This document shows positions 1 to 7,750 of a stretch of 49,906 nt of DNA, one piece after another (within the stretch, counting starts at the first letter, position 1; each line of letters begins with the position of its first letter). The DNA comes from Amphritea pacifica. GTDB lineage: Bacteria > Pseudomonadota > Gammaproteobacteria > Pseudomonadales > Balneatricaceae. The DNA lies in assembly GCF_016924145.1 (NCBI RefSeq), contig NZ_JAFFZO010000037.1, positions 1 through 49,906 on the forward strand. The letters run 5' to 3'. Both the position numbers and the translations under genes were made by a program. The notes below the pieces were generated by a model. It saw nothing but the letters and a program-made list of their open reading frames with translations, ran no database searches and was not told where the DNA came from.

Positions 1-89
1 GCCTGAAAGGCTCTAAGCCGAGTCAAAGCGTCCCATAAATCTTTTACCTCGTTTTTGCTAACGTCGCTGGAATAGCCTTAGAAAAACAA

Positions 90-113
90 AACCCCAGCAA
101 AAATACTGGGGTT
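90..113 (-). terminator. Rho-independent terminator of the DUF2185 gene
   Basis: An 8-bp inverted repeat (AACCCCAG / CTGGGGTT) encloses an 8-base loop. Read on the minus strand it is followed by a T-rich run (complement of 81-89). It lies about 50 bases past the stop of the minus-strand gene at 165-587. A second small hairpin (AGCCTTT / AAAGGCT, 127-146) lies between the gene and the terminator. Nothing else is recognisable in bases 1-80. Confidence 0.75.
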
Positions 114-164
114 TATCAGTAACCTGAGCCTTTCAAGGGAAAGGCTGTATTTTTTCAGCGCGGT

Positions 165-587
165 TTAATGTTTAAGTTCTTGATGTTTAAACTCTGAAAG
201 ATCGTTGGTGATCTCGACTTCAACGGTGTCTGCGGGTATTTTGAAGTCATAAACCCGCTCCCAACCTTCAGATTCCGGGGTGCGTTCCCAGACCGTGCCG
301 GCATTGTACTCGACCAGTTCGGTTAGCGATGGGTCCAGTTGCGTCATCCTGGCAACATCCACCGGCAGCAGGTTGGTTGCCTCATCTTCCAGAAACTCCG
401 GGGTTTCATAGCCAGTAAACATACGCCAGCCGGTGTCATTCAGATGGGCTGGTACGGTTTTGTACATAAAACGTACCGGTAGCTTTTCATCAAACACCAG
501 TTTTGATACAAGCGCCAGAAAGCCATTTTTGGTCTGGGCGGTTTCATCTTCTTTGCTTAAAGGCTTATCGATATCGTCGAGACTCAT
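165..587 (-). CDS. DUF2185 domain protein (immunity-like, function unknown)
   Basis: A soluble protein of 140 residues. The stretch from about residue 20 to 105 resembles the DUF2185 family. It has a VSKLV start, a basic-aromatic strand (RFMYKT), then DTGWRMFTG, an acidic loop, LLPVDVARMTQLDP and a TVWER end. Members of this family are known alone or as immunity-type proteins beside polymorphic toxins; no toxin gene is visible here. The start at 587 is preferred over an upstream ATG at 614 because CGGAG sits 6 bases before it. The protein is acidic with no signal peptide or membrane segment. The gene is monocistronic with its own terminator downstream. Family assignment is fairly sure; function is unknown. 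Confidence 0.7.
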   Translation of the reverse strand: MSLDDIDKPLSKEDETAQTKNGFLALVSKLVFDEKLPVRFMYKTVPAHLNDTGWRMFTGYETPEFLEDEATNLLPVDVARMTQLDPSLTELVEYNAGTVWERTPESEGWERVYDFKIPADTVEVEITNDLSEFKHQELKH

Positions 588-699
588 AACGGCTCCGGTT
601 GTATGTGTTAGCAAGTCCGTATTCTACGCATCTTTGGCGTTAAAGTTTAGCCACAACTGAAAGCCTGTCGAAAAACCGGGATGGTTAATGTTGGCTGGT

Positions 700-1587
700 C
701 TAATCCTTTAATTTTGATTGTCGAAACTGCTTCGGAGTGACACCGCAAAGTCGCTTAAAAAAGCGACTGAAGTAGGCTGGATCGGAAAAGCCCAGCTGAT
801 GAGAGATATCAGAGGCGGGCTTAACAGTAAAAATCAGAGTGCGCTGAGCTTCAGTCAGCAGGCGTTGGTGGATCAGGCTTAGAGCGGTTTGATGTCTGAG
901 CTTTTTACAGATCTCATTGAGGTGTGCTGAGGTTACACCGACATGTTCTGCGTACCAGTCGACACTGTGCTGCTTATTAAAGTTACTTTCTAACAGGTCA
1001 GTAAAACGCTTTAAGTGCTGCTCTGAGCGGCTTTTAGGTTTTGCGATCGCTTCATTAAGCCGTGTGCTTTGACGGGTTATCCAGATTGCCAGAGTCAGCA
1101 GGCGGTTCTCCAGCAGTAACTGGCGGTAACTATCTGCGCCAGCGTACTCCTCATTGATTGAGCTGAGCAGTGACGTCAGATAGAGCTGATGTTCACCGGC
1201 GGAGAGCAGGGTTGCTGCTCCGTGAGTCCAGGAGGGGGCATCGAGAAGCTTTTCTATCTGCTTAAGTAGCGGGCTGGCAACGGCGATAACGAAACCGTCA
1301 GAACCGCTCTCCCAATGAAATTTGTGGACACACTGCTCAGGTATCACCAGAAGATCACCTGCTTTCAGCGTCAGTGAACGGTTATCGACCTGAGCTGAAC
1401 CCTGACCACAAAGTACAAAGAACAGCTGCATCAGATCTTTGTGCCGGTGCGGTTTGATCTGCCAGTTATTGAGTGCACTTCTCAGACTTAACTGTTCGCT
1501 GTGAACCATATCTTCAACCGGCCAGGAGGTTGATTCACCGTAAAAATCAGTAATAGGGATCTGGTGGTGATTATTGAGTTCTGACAT
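700..1587 (-). CDS. AraC-family regulator divergent from ligAB (PobC/HpaA-like)
   Basis: An AraC-type transcription factor of about 295 residues. The N-terminal cupin-like sensor domain (about 25-130) has a HRHKDLMQLFFV strand and KAGDLLVIPEQCVHKF. The C-terminal double HTH (about 195-290) has LNEICKKL in the first helix-turn-helix and the signature SDISHQLGFSDPAYFSRFFKR followed by GVTPKQFR. This architecture is typical of regulators of 4-hydroxybenzoate and 4-hydroxyphenylacetate genes. It is divergent from ligA with about 150 bp between them, so it probably activates ligAB in response to an aromatic acid (inference). The start at 1587 (MSELNN) is chosen. An upstream ATG at 1629 would add 14 residues that look unlike a protein start and overlap the likely promoter. 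Its effector cannot be read from sequence. Confidence 0.85.
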   Translation of the reverse strand: MSELNNHHQIPITDFYGESTSWPVEDMVHSEQLSLRSALNNWQIKPHRHKDLMQLFFVLCGQGSAQVDNRSLTLKAGDLLVIPEQCVHKFHWESGSDGFVIAVASPLLKQIEKLLDAPSWTHGAATLLSAGEHQLYLTSLLSSINEEYAGADSYRQLLLENRLLTLAIWITRQSTRLNEAIAKPKSRSEQHLKRFTDLLESNFNKQHSVDWYAEHVGVTSAHLNEICKKLRHQTALSLIHQRLLTEAQRTLIFTVKPASDISHQLGFSDPAYFSRFFKRLCGVTPKQFRQSKLKD

Positions 1588-1737
1588 AGGAATATTGGCT
1601 AATCTGTGTTTTGTACAATAATAAAGCATGAAATTTGCATTTTATCCATTGGTAATGTGCGTAATATACAAATTGTTGAAAACACCTACATATTGGTAAC
1701 GGGGTTTTGGTAGTCCCACAACTCGATGGAGTCTCGA

Positions 1738-2103
1738 ATGACTATAAAAAAAATGCGTGATATTGAAGGCACTACCTTTTTCGATGGACCGATGTCCACG
1801 AAGGGTTATCCAGTCAATAAAATGTTTCACTCTTTTAACTCCAAGGATGGCCGTGATGCGTTTGTCGCGGATGAAGAAGCCTATATGGAGAAGTTTAAGC
1901 TGAACGAAGCTCAGAAGCAGTGCGTGCGTGATCGCGACGTTCTGGGGCTGATCCGTGAGGGCGGCAGTATCTATTACCTGGCTAAAATCGGACCGATTCT
2001 TGGATTGAATGTACAGGATTTTGGTGGTCTGCAAACAGGTAAAACCACAGAAGAGTTTCAAGCATATCTGGACAGTCAGGGGATAGGTAAAAACAATGGC
2101 TAA
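1738..2103 (+). CDS. ligA: Protocatechuate 4,5-dioxygenase, alpha (small) subunit LigA
   Basis: The small subunit of the class III extradiol dioxygenase that opens protocatechuate between C4 and C5 to 4-carboxy-2-hydroxymuconate-6-semialdehyde. The 121-residue product follows LigA throughout: IEGTTFFDG, STKGYPVNKM, a helix with FVADEEAYMEKFKL, a ValLeu-type helix with RDRDVLGLIREGG, and SIYYLAKIG. The subunit caps the active site and carries no metal ligand. The start at 1738 is chosen because GGAG lies 6-7 bases upstream; an in-frame ATG at 1726 overlaps that ribosome binding site. The stop overlaps the ligB start by 8 bases (ATGGCTAA), indicating translational coupling. The AraC gene at 700-1587 is divergent. 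The ring-cleavage enzyme is about 36 kb from the genes that process its product. Confidence 0.92.
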   Translation: MTIKKMRDIEGTTFFDGPMSTKGYPVNKMFHSFNSKDGRDAFVADEEAYMEKFKLNEAQKQCVRDRDVLGLIREGGSIYYLAKIGPILGLNVQDFGGLQTGKTTEEFQAYLDSQGIGKNNG

Positions 2104-2935
2104 AATAGTAGGCGGTATCGGTTCATCTCATATTCCAGCCATTGGCGTTGCAATGGACAAAGGTCTGGAAGACACCCCGTATTGGCGCGATTTCTTCCAG
2201 AGTTATGTGCCTCTGAGAAAATGGTTTAATGAGGTTGATCCAGACATTCTGGTGATCTTCTATAACGATCATGGTCTGGAAATGTTTCTGGATAAGAAAC
2301 CTACTTTTGCTGTCGGGACTGCAGCAGAGTATGAAAATGCTGATGAAGGCTGGGGCATTAACCCAATTCCACCGGTTCGTGGTGAGACTGAGCTGTCATG
2401 GCATATCGTCAACGAGCTGGTTGAGAACGACTTCGATCCAACCGTTTGTCAGGAGATTAAGGTAGACCACGGTCTGACTGTACCTCTGACACTGATGTAT
2501 CCGGCTAAGGATTACTCTAAAGTTAAAGTTATCCCTATCTGCATCAACTGCGAACGTCACCCGATGCCGAAGCTGTCGCGCTCCTATGCTTTTGGTCAGC
2601 AGATCGGCCGTGCGATTGAGTCTTTCGGTGGTGATCAGAAAGTTGTTGTGATGGGAACCGGTGGTCTTTCTCACCAGCTGGATGGTGAGCGTGCAGGTAT
2701 CATCAATACCGAGTTTGATCTGCTGTGCATGGAAAAGATCGTATCCGATCCAGAGTATCTGACTAAGTACTCTCTGGAAGATATTGTTGAACTGGCGGGT
2801 GGTCAGGGTGTTGAGCTGAATATGTGGATGGCTATGCGTGGCTGTCTGACAGGTAAGGTGACCGAAGGGTATAGCAACCTGGTTGCGCCGATCTCTAATA
2901 CCGCTGCGGGTATTCAGCTGCTGATCAACGAATAA
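2096..2935 (+). CDS. ligB: Protocatechuate 4,5-dioxygenase, beta (catalytic) subunit LigB
   Basis: The catalytic subunit holding non-haem Fe(II). It is 279 residues long, close to the family norm. Iron ligands expected of LigB are visible as H12 (GIGSSHIPAIG), H59 (FYNDHG) and E240 (GGQGVELNMW). The presumed catalytic base is H193 (GTGGLSHQLDG), and H125 sits in a DHGLTVPL motif. It is coupled to ligA by an 8-base overlap and followed by a strong terminator, so ligAB is a two-gene unit. Known LigAB enzymes act on protocatechuate and often on gallate. Activity on homoprotocatechuate should be considered, because the neighbouring genes resemble 4-hydroxyphenylacetate hydroxylase. Confidence 0.92.
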   Translation: MAKIVGGIGSSHIPAIGVAMDKGLEDTPYWRDFFQSYVPLRKWFNEVDPDILVIFYNDHGLEMFLDKKPTFAVGTAAEYENADEGWGINPIPPVRGETELSWHIVNELVENDFDPTVCQEIKVDHGLTVPLTLMYPAKDYSKVKVIPICINCERHPMPKLSRSYAFGQQIGRAIESFGGDQKVVVMGTGGLSHQLDGERAGIINTEFDLLCMEKIVSDPEYLTKYSLEDIVELAGGQGVELNMWMAMRGCLTGKVTEGYSNLVAPISNTAAGIQLLINE

Positions 2936-2959
2936 GTTTGTAGCTTCACGGCTCAAATA

Positions 2960-2994
2960 AAAGGCCCTGACACTCTGTCAGGGCCTTTTTTTTT
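2960..2994 (+). terminator. Rho-independent terminator after ligB
   Basis: A 12-bp stem (2961-2972 / 2976-2987, AAGGCCCTGACA with TGTCAGGGCCTT) has a 3-base loop and ends in a run of T to 2994. The minus-strand reading has a weaker T tract (TTTTATTT), so it may also serve the convergent flavin reductase gene that ends at 3004. Confidence 0.92.
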
Positions 2995-3003
2995 GTTGCT
3001 TAT

Positions 3004-3933
3004 TCAGAGCTTTGCGATAAGCGTCTTCAGGTTTTGCTTGAGCTGGTCAGATTGTTCTGAAGAGATTGATGCCAACAGCCGGGCTTCTTCAGCCAGTGCC
3101 AGCTGTTTCATCTTCTCTCCGATCTCAGCGCCTTTAGTGGTAATCCGTGCGGTGTTTGCAGAAAGGTCTACCAGACCTTTTTCTGCCATCCAGCTGATCG
3201 TCTGATTGAGGGCTACTTCGGGCTGCATAACCCGCTCTGCAAGTTCCTGGGTATTGATCTCAGGTGAGGAGATCATGCGGGCAAGAATGCGCCACTCTTC
3301 CGGGGTAATATCATGGTGTTGTTTAAGTTTCGGATAGAGCTGAGCACTAAAGCCCTGGTAAGCCACACGCAGCAGGTAAAGCAGGTAACTGCCAACGAAA
3401 TCGTCTTCCTGTGATGTTGCCGCTTGAGAGCTGTTCATCTCCGGATGTTGAGAAGAGATCGCATAGCTGCCACGGGCAAACACCAGCGGCTCGACGCTAT
3501 CGTTGTAACGGTAATTAATCACTTCTCCCACCAGAATAAGGTGGTCGCCACCCTCATAAACCGCCCAGGTTTTACATTCAAACTGCGCGGCATAATTATC
3601 CAGAACAGGAGCGCCGCCAAGGCCAGCGGTATAAGCCGCGTTAGCAAACTTGTCTTCACCCCGGCTGGCAAAATTGTTGGATGTGGACACCTGATCCTGA
3701 CCTAAAACGTTCACAGCAAAATGCTTTGCCTGTTCAAAGGCAGGCAGACTGTGTGCGCTTTTGTCGATGCTCCAGAGCACCAGAACCGGATCCATAGATA
3801 CCGAGTTAAAACTGCTTGCGGTGACGCCAACCGGCTTGCCGTCAGCATCCAGAGTGGTGATTACCGTTACGCCGGTAGGAAACTGTGAGAGTGCGCGACG
3901 AAAATCTTTTGGGTCGAATTCTGTCTGAGACAT
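3004..3933 (-). CDS. Two-component aromatic hydroxylase, flavin reductase (C1-type) with MarR-like tail
   Basis: The NADH:FMN reductase component that supplies reduced flavin to a separate oxygenase. Residues 1-160 form the flavin-reductase-like split barrel: FRRALSQFPTGVTVITT, VGVTASSFNSVSMDPVLVLW, and HLILVGEVI near the end. Residues about 175-309 form a MarR-type winged helix (ITPEEWRILARMISSPEINTQELAERV, then a recognition helix and a wing). This fusion is the architecture of the C1 reductase of Acinetobacter baumannii 4-hydroxyphenylacetate 3-hydroxylase. There the MarR-like domain binds the substrate and relieves autoinhibition. The start has AAGGTG 8 bases upstream. It faces ligB across a terminator. 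The matching C2 oxygenase is at 5464-6639, beyond an HpaA-like regulator. Whether the substrate is 4-hydroxyphenylacetate or 4-hydroxybenzoate cannot be decided from sequence. Confidence 0.85.
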   Translation of the reverse strand: MSQTEFDPKDFRRALSQFPTGVTVITTLDADGKPVGVTASSFNSVSMDPVLVLWSIDKSAHSLPAFEQAKHFAVNVLGQDQVSTSNNFASRGEDKFANAAYTAGLGGAPVLDNYAAQFECKTWAVYEGGDHLILVGEVINYRYNDSVEPLVFARGSYAISSQHPEMNSSQAATSQEDDFVGSYLLYLLRVAYQGFSAQLYPKLKQHHDITPEEWRILARMISSPEINTQELAERVMQPEVALNQTISWMAEKGLVDLSANTARITTKGAEIGEKMKQLALAEEARLLASISSEQSDQLKQNLKTLIAKL

Positions 3934-4154
3934 GGAGGGTCACCTTTGATAAATAGTGTAGCGATGTCGTTATTATTGTATCTGTCGTTGATATGCCGGA
4001 CAGGACAAAACTTAATATATTAATTAATTATAGAGGCAGATCTGCTGGTTAACATATAATTTTCACTGCTTTAATTGTACTTTTCATAAGCTATTTACCC
4101 GTGGCTGTGAATAGTAAGCATTGTAAAGAAGATTTAACTGATTGAAATTATATG

Positions 4155-5111
4155 CTAATTTTTTCCTTCTCTGTACTGGCTGGCGGTAATGCCTGCATTT
4201 CTGCGGAAAAAACGTGCGAAATAAGCCGGGTCTTTGAAGCCCAACTGGTAGCTTATCTCCGTGATCGGTGCAGAAGAGTATGTTAACAGGCGTCTGGCTT
4301 CCTGCATCAGTCGCTCCATAATCAGCCGCTTGGAGGGTAGTCCGGCCAGACGTCTGCAAATCTCATTCAGGCGAGCCTCAGTCACACTGATCATTGCAGA
4401 ATAGCGGGCCAGGGAGAGATGTTCATGAAAATGGGCTTCAATCAACTCATTGAAGCGGTGAAATATGCGGACATCCTCTTTACGTATTTTTTGTTTTTTC
4501 TGGGTTTGATCTGATAGCCGGGTAATATCGATGAGTACCAGTTGGAGCAGTGCTTTCAGTGCCAGCGAGTGTTCCATGCTGTTATGATCGTTCTCATCGG
4601 CCATCAGGCTGAGCATGTAGAGCATTCTCTTTGCGGTGGCATCATAATCGGGTGACAGGGCAACGCACAAGGGATTATTCATAATGCCATTGTTACCCCA
4701 GCGGGTTGGTCCCATCTCGCCCATCAGCTCCCACACAAGTTGTTGTCTTGCGGTAATCACATGACCGGTAGCATCATTGTCAGTGACGAAAGCGTGGGGA
4801 ATGGTCGGTGGAGTCAGGAAAAACATTGGCCCGTCGACGGTGTAGCTTGTCTCATCCAGATGAACCCGCACCGTGCCATTGAGAATGACATGAATCTGAT
4901 AAAAGCGATCATGGTGGTGAACGGGCATATTACGGCCGAAAAAATCCGCCAGCTTTTCCAGTTGTTCGTAATGTATCTCTGCATCGATGTAATGCTGATC
5001 GTAGGCCTTGCCGATATCGATATTAGGGATATCGGCTGACGGGCTGTTGCTTTGGGCAAGTGGTGTAGAGTGACTGCTCATCGCTTTGCTTCTGTCGGTT
5101 AGGTTTTCCAT
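4155..5111 (-). CDS. HpaA-like AraC-family regulator of aromatic hydroxylase genes
   Basis: A 318-residue AraC-family regulator. The N-terminal cupin sensor (about 30-160) matches the HpaA pattern: ADIPNIDIGKAYD, EIHYEQLEKLADFFGRNM, HHHDRFYQIHVI, FFLTPPTIPHAF and GHVITARQQLVW. The C-terminal HTH pair (about 215-315) contains LNEICRRL and ITEISYQLGFKDPAYFARFFRR. HpaA activates the 4-hydroxyphenylacetate hydroxylase genes in enteric bacteria. It lies between the reductase and oxygenase genes and is divergent from the oxygenase, so it very likely controls that pair. The first ATG (5111) has AAGGTG about 10 bases upstream; an alternative at 5081 would drop 10 residues. A second, distinct AraC protein sits by ligAB, so each half of the block has its own activator. 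Confidence 0.85.
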   Translation of the reverse strand: MENLTDRSKAMSSHSTPLAQSNSPSADIPNIDIGKAYDQHYIDAEIHYEQLEKLADFFGRNMPVHHHDRFYQIHVILNGTVRVHLDETSYTVDGPMFFLTPPTIPHAFVTDNDATGHVITARQQLVWELMGEMGPTRWGNNGIMNNPLCVALSPDYDATAKRMLYMLSLMADENDHNSMEHSLALKALLQLVLIDITRLSDQTQKKQKIRKEDVRIFHRFNELIEAHFHEHLSLARYSAMISVTEARLNEICRRLAGLPSKRLIMERLMQEARRLLTYSSAPITEISYQLGFKDPAYFARFFRRNAGITASQYREGKN

Positions 5112-5463
5112 ATCAGGGTATCACCTTATTATAGCTGTGAAACTGCATCTGTGAGGCTGTCATGTTATAGGTTGATTTGTACAAGTTCTATCTGGTAATA
5201 GCCGGTTCTGTTTGATCTGGTTTCACTTGAAGTACTATTTCATGTGCTTTTTGTCCTGTTTTTATAGTAGTCATAGTATAAATATACTTCACATATTAAC
5301 AATGAAAAGTACAAGTTAGCCTGTGAAAGATCCATTTTATTCTGCCGGTGTGTCATCAATAATGTATGCAGAAGTTTGATAGATGGCCCTGAATCAGGGG
5401 TGTGAGTACATAGGGTTCAGTAGGCCGCTGTTGCGACAACAATAATGAGAAAGGTAATGAGTG
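5112..5463. promoter_or_regulatory. Divergent promoter region between HpaA-like gene and C2 oxygenase
   Basis: This is 352 bases with no gene. The nonamer GTACAAGTT occurs twice in the same orientation (about 5180 and 5314). Such direct repeats are the usual arrangement for AraC-type operators, but I cannot show binding. AT-rich stretches near 5260-5300 could hold the promoters. AAAGGT lies before the oxygenase start. Confidence 0.45.
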
Positions 5464-6639
5464 ATGCAAAGACCAAATCCGATGCTGGATGAGCTTAAAA
5501 AAATTCTCCCTGCTATCGCGGCAAATGCTGTTGAGGCAGAGAAGCTGAGACAAGTGCCAGAGGAAAATATCCGTCTGTTAAAATCGATTAAGCTGCATCG
5601 CGCCTTACAGCCTAAAGCTTATGGCGGTTTAGAATTGTCACTGCCAGAAGTGACCGATTGTGTTGCAGCCCTTGCCGGGGCGTGTGGTGGTACTGCCTGG
5701 GCTTTCAGCCTGCTGATCACTCACAGCCATCAGATGGCGATGTTCTCAAAAGAAGCGCAGGAAGAGTTTTGGGGAGAAAATCCGGATGCAGTCGCCAGTA
5801 GCTCCATCGCTCCATTTGGTAAGACCGAAGAGTGCGAAGGTGGCGTTATCTTTAACGGCGATATGAAGTGGAGCTCCGGTTGTGATCACGCTGAGTGGGC
5901 GATTCTTGGCTTCCTGCGTGATAATCCAGAAACCGGTGAAAAGGATTACTGTTTCGGTGTTGTGCCTGCCAGCGATTACGAAATTGAAGATGACTGGTAC
6001 TCTGCCGGTATGAAATCTTCAGGCACTAAGACCCTTAAAATTAAAGAAAATACCTTTATTCCAGAGCATCGTATCGAGAAAGCTAAAGCGATGATGACGG
6101 GACAGTCTTCCGGTTTTGGCCTCTATCCCGACAGTAAGATTTTTTACGCACCCTACCGCCCATACTTCGCATGTGGTTTCGCCGCAATGGCCCTGGGTAT
6201 CGCAGAACGGATGCTTGAGGTCTACAAGAACCTGACTAAGAACCGTACCCGTGCTTACACCCTTGCTGCTTCAGGTAAAGAGGTTGCCCCTCTGATGCGT
6301 CTGGCTGAATCGACCCATCAGGTTGCCGCTGCAAGAGCATTCATGGAGAAAACCTGGGATGAGCACAAAGCGTTTGGTGAACAGCATCGTTACCCAACGG
6401 ATGAAGAACTGGCGTTCTGGCGTACCAATCAGGCTTATGCGGTGAAAATGTGCTGTGATGCGGTAAACCGTTTGTTTGAAGTGTCCGGTGGTTCAACCTG
6501 GATCCACGACAACGAGATTCAGCGTTTGTGGAGAGATTGCAACATGACAGCGGCACACGCTTACACTGATTACGATGTTTGTAAACAGATTCTGGGGCGC
6601 TCGCTGATGGGGATGGAGCCTGATCCTACGATGGTTTAG
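5464..6639 (+). CDS. Two-component flavin-dependent aromatic hydroxylase, oxygenase component (C2-type)
   Basis: The oxygenase that uses reduced FMN and O2 to hydroxylate a 4-hydroxy-aromatic acid at C3. It has the acyl-CoA-dehydrogenase fold. From memory it is very close to the C2 component of A. baumannii 4-hydroxyphenylacetate 3-hydroxylase: THSHQMAMFSK, SSSIAPFGK, WSSGCDHAEWAI, GLYPDSKIFYAPYRPYF, ESTHQVAAARA and a shared C-terminus ending GMEPDPTMV. Active-site positions known in C2 (His120, Ser146, Ser171, His396) have counterparts here near H89, S114, S138 and H365. It lacks about 30 N-terminal residues found in the Acinetobacter protein. ATG at 5464 is preferred to GTG at 5461 because of spacing from AAAGGT. 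The product would be homoprotocatechuate or, if the substrate is 4-hydroxybenzoate, protocatechuate for LigAB. Confidence 0.88.
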   Translation: MQRPNPMLDELKKILPAIAANAVEAEKLRQVPEENIRLLKSIKLHRALQPKAYGGLELSLPEVTDCVAALAGACGGTAWAFSLLITHSHQMAMFSKEAQEEFWGENPDAVASSSIAPFGKTEECEGGVIFNGDMKWSSGCDHAEWAILGFLRDNPETGEKDYCFGVVPASDYEIEDDWYSAGMKSSGTKTLKIKENTFIPEHRIEKAKAMMTGQSSGFGLYPDSKIFYAPYRPYFACGFAAMALGIAERMLEVYKNLTKNRTRAYTLAASGKEVAPLMRLAESTHQVAAARAFMEKTWDEHKAFGEQHRYPTDEELAFWRTNQAYAVKMCCDAVNRLFEVSGGSTWIHDNEIQRLWRDCNMTAAHAYTDYDVCKQILGRSLMGMEPDPTMV

Positions 6640-6652
6640 GTTTTAATCTTTG

Positions 6653-6681
6653 AAAGCCCGCGATTATCGCGGGCTTTTTTT
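6653..6681 (+). terminator. Rho-independent terminator after the C2 oxygenase
   Basis: An 11-bp stem (AAAGCCCGCGA / TCGCGGGCTTT) with a 3-base loop is followed by T residues to 6681. It starts 14 bases after the stop codon. Confidence 0.92.
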
Positions 6682-6800
6682 GTCGGGTCCTGATCAATAA
6701 TCCAATCTCTTCCAGCTAAAAATATTTATAAAAGTGTTAGTATTGCCGACTTAGTTTTGTCACTCTAGGCTAAAACTGTTTTTTACACATATAGGTTTGC

Positions 6801-7655
6801 ATGAAAGCACCAAAATCTCTTCTGCCTCTGATCGACGAGGGGTTGATCGACGAAGTCATTAGCCGGTTAATGAGCGGTAAAGAGGCTGACATCTATATCG
6901 TCAACTGTGCCGGTCAGATTCGCTGCGCCAAGGTTTACAAAGATGCCGTGAAGCGTAGCTTTAAGAATGCAGCTCAATACCAGGAAGGCCGGAAGGTTCG
7001 CAGCGGTCGTCGTGCCCGGGCGATGGAAAAGAACTCTGCCTATGGTCGCAAACAGCAGGAGGAGATCTGGCAGAACGCTGAAGTGGATGCGCTGGCAAGG
7101 TTGTACCGGGCTGGAGTGCGGGTTCCTGAAACCTTTGGTTGTATCGATGGGGTTCTGTTGATGGAACTGGTGGTGGATGATGAGGGGGATGTCGCTCCTC
7201 GTCTTGGTGATGTCTTGCTCACTGAAGAGCAGGCGCTGGAAGATTATGCCGTGATGATGCACTACATAAAGCTGATGCTGTGTGAAGGCATTGTTCATGG
7301 TGATCTGTCAGAGTTTAATGTGCTGGTGGATGAATATGGTCCGGTCGTGATTGATCTGCCTCAGGCGGTTGATGCGTCAGCGAATAACAGTGCGAGGTCA
7401 ATGCTGTTGCGTGATGTCAATAATATGACCCGTTACTATTCCCAGTTTGCCCCGGTGCTGAGTCTGTCCCGCTTTGGTGAGGAGATGTGGGCGCTGTACG
7501 AAGAGGGGGAGCTGAAGCCAGAAACTGAGCTGACCGGCCTCTATGACGGTGATGCCGATAGCGCTGATGTTGACTCTGTATTGGAGGAGATCAAAGCGGT
7601 TATGCAGGAGGAACGTGAGCGGCAGGAGCGGCTGAAAGAGGCTGAGGGGATTTAA
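6801..7655 (+). CDS. RIO-type serine protein kinase
   Basis: A cytoplasmic protein kinase-like ATPase of the bacterial RIO1 family, 284 residues. The nucleotide loop is SGKEADIYIV (25-34). K44 in CAKVYKD is the ATP-contacting lysine. The catalytic loop HGDLSEFNVL puts the catalytic aspartate at D168 and the metal-binding asparagine at N173. The metal-binding motif is VIDLPQAVD with D185, where many RIO proteins have DFPQ. The C-terminus is an acidic, charged helix. Eukaryotic and archaeal RIO kinases act in small-subunit ribosome maturation; the bacterial substrate is not established. The gene is flanked by terminators on both sides and appears monocistronic. Confidence 0.88.
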   Translation: MKAPKSLLPLIDEGLIDEVISRLMSGKEADIYIVNCAGQIRCAKVYKDAVKRSFKNAAQYQEGRKVRSGRRARAMEKNSAYGRKQQEEIWQNAEVDALARLYRAGVRVPETFGCIDGVLLMELVVDDEGDVAPRLGDVLLTEEQALEDYAVMMHYIKLMLCEGIVHGDLSEFNVLVDEYGPVVIDLPQAVDASANNSARSMLLRDVNNMTRYYSQFAPVLSLSRFGEEMWALYEEGELKPETELTGLYDGDADSADVDSVLEEIKAVMQEERERQERLKEAEGI

Positions 7656-7695
7656 TTTCCGACCGGCCTGGTCCTCTACAGGCCGTTAGTTAAAT

Positions 7696-7721
7696 AAAAA
7701 CCCGCATGCTGCGGGCTTTTT
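7696..7721. terminator. Bidirectional terminator between the RIO kinase gene and acnA
   Basis: The stem CCCGCA / TGCGGG (7701-7706 / 7710-7715) has a 3-base loop. It has A residues on the left and CTTTTT on the right, so it can end transcription from both convergent genes. Confidence 0.85.
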
Positions 7722-7750
7722 AGTCAGTATCTTTCGCTTACGCTGTCCTG

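Noticed and set aside
1642-2061. A 139-codon minus-strand frame overlapping ligA
   Set aside because: Antisense to ligA, which is clear by family match and coupling to ligB.
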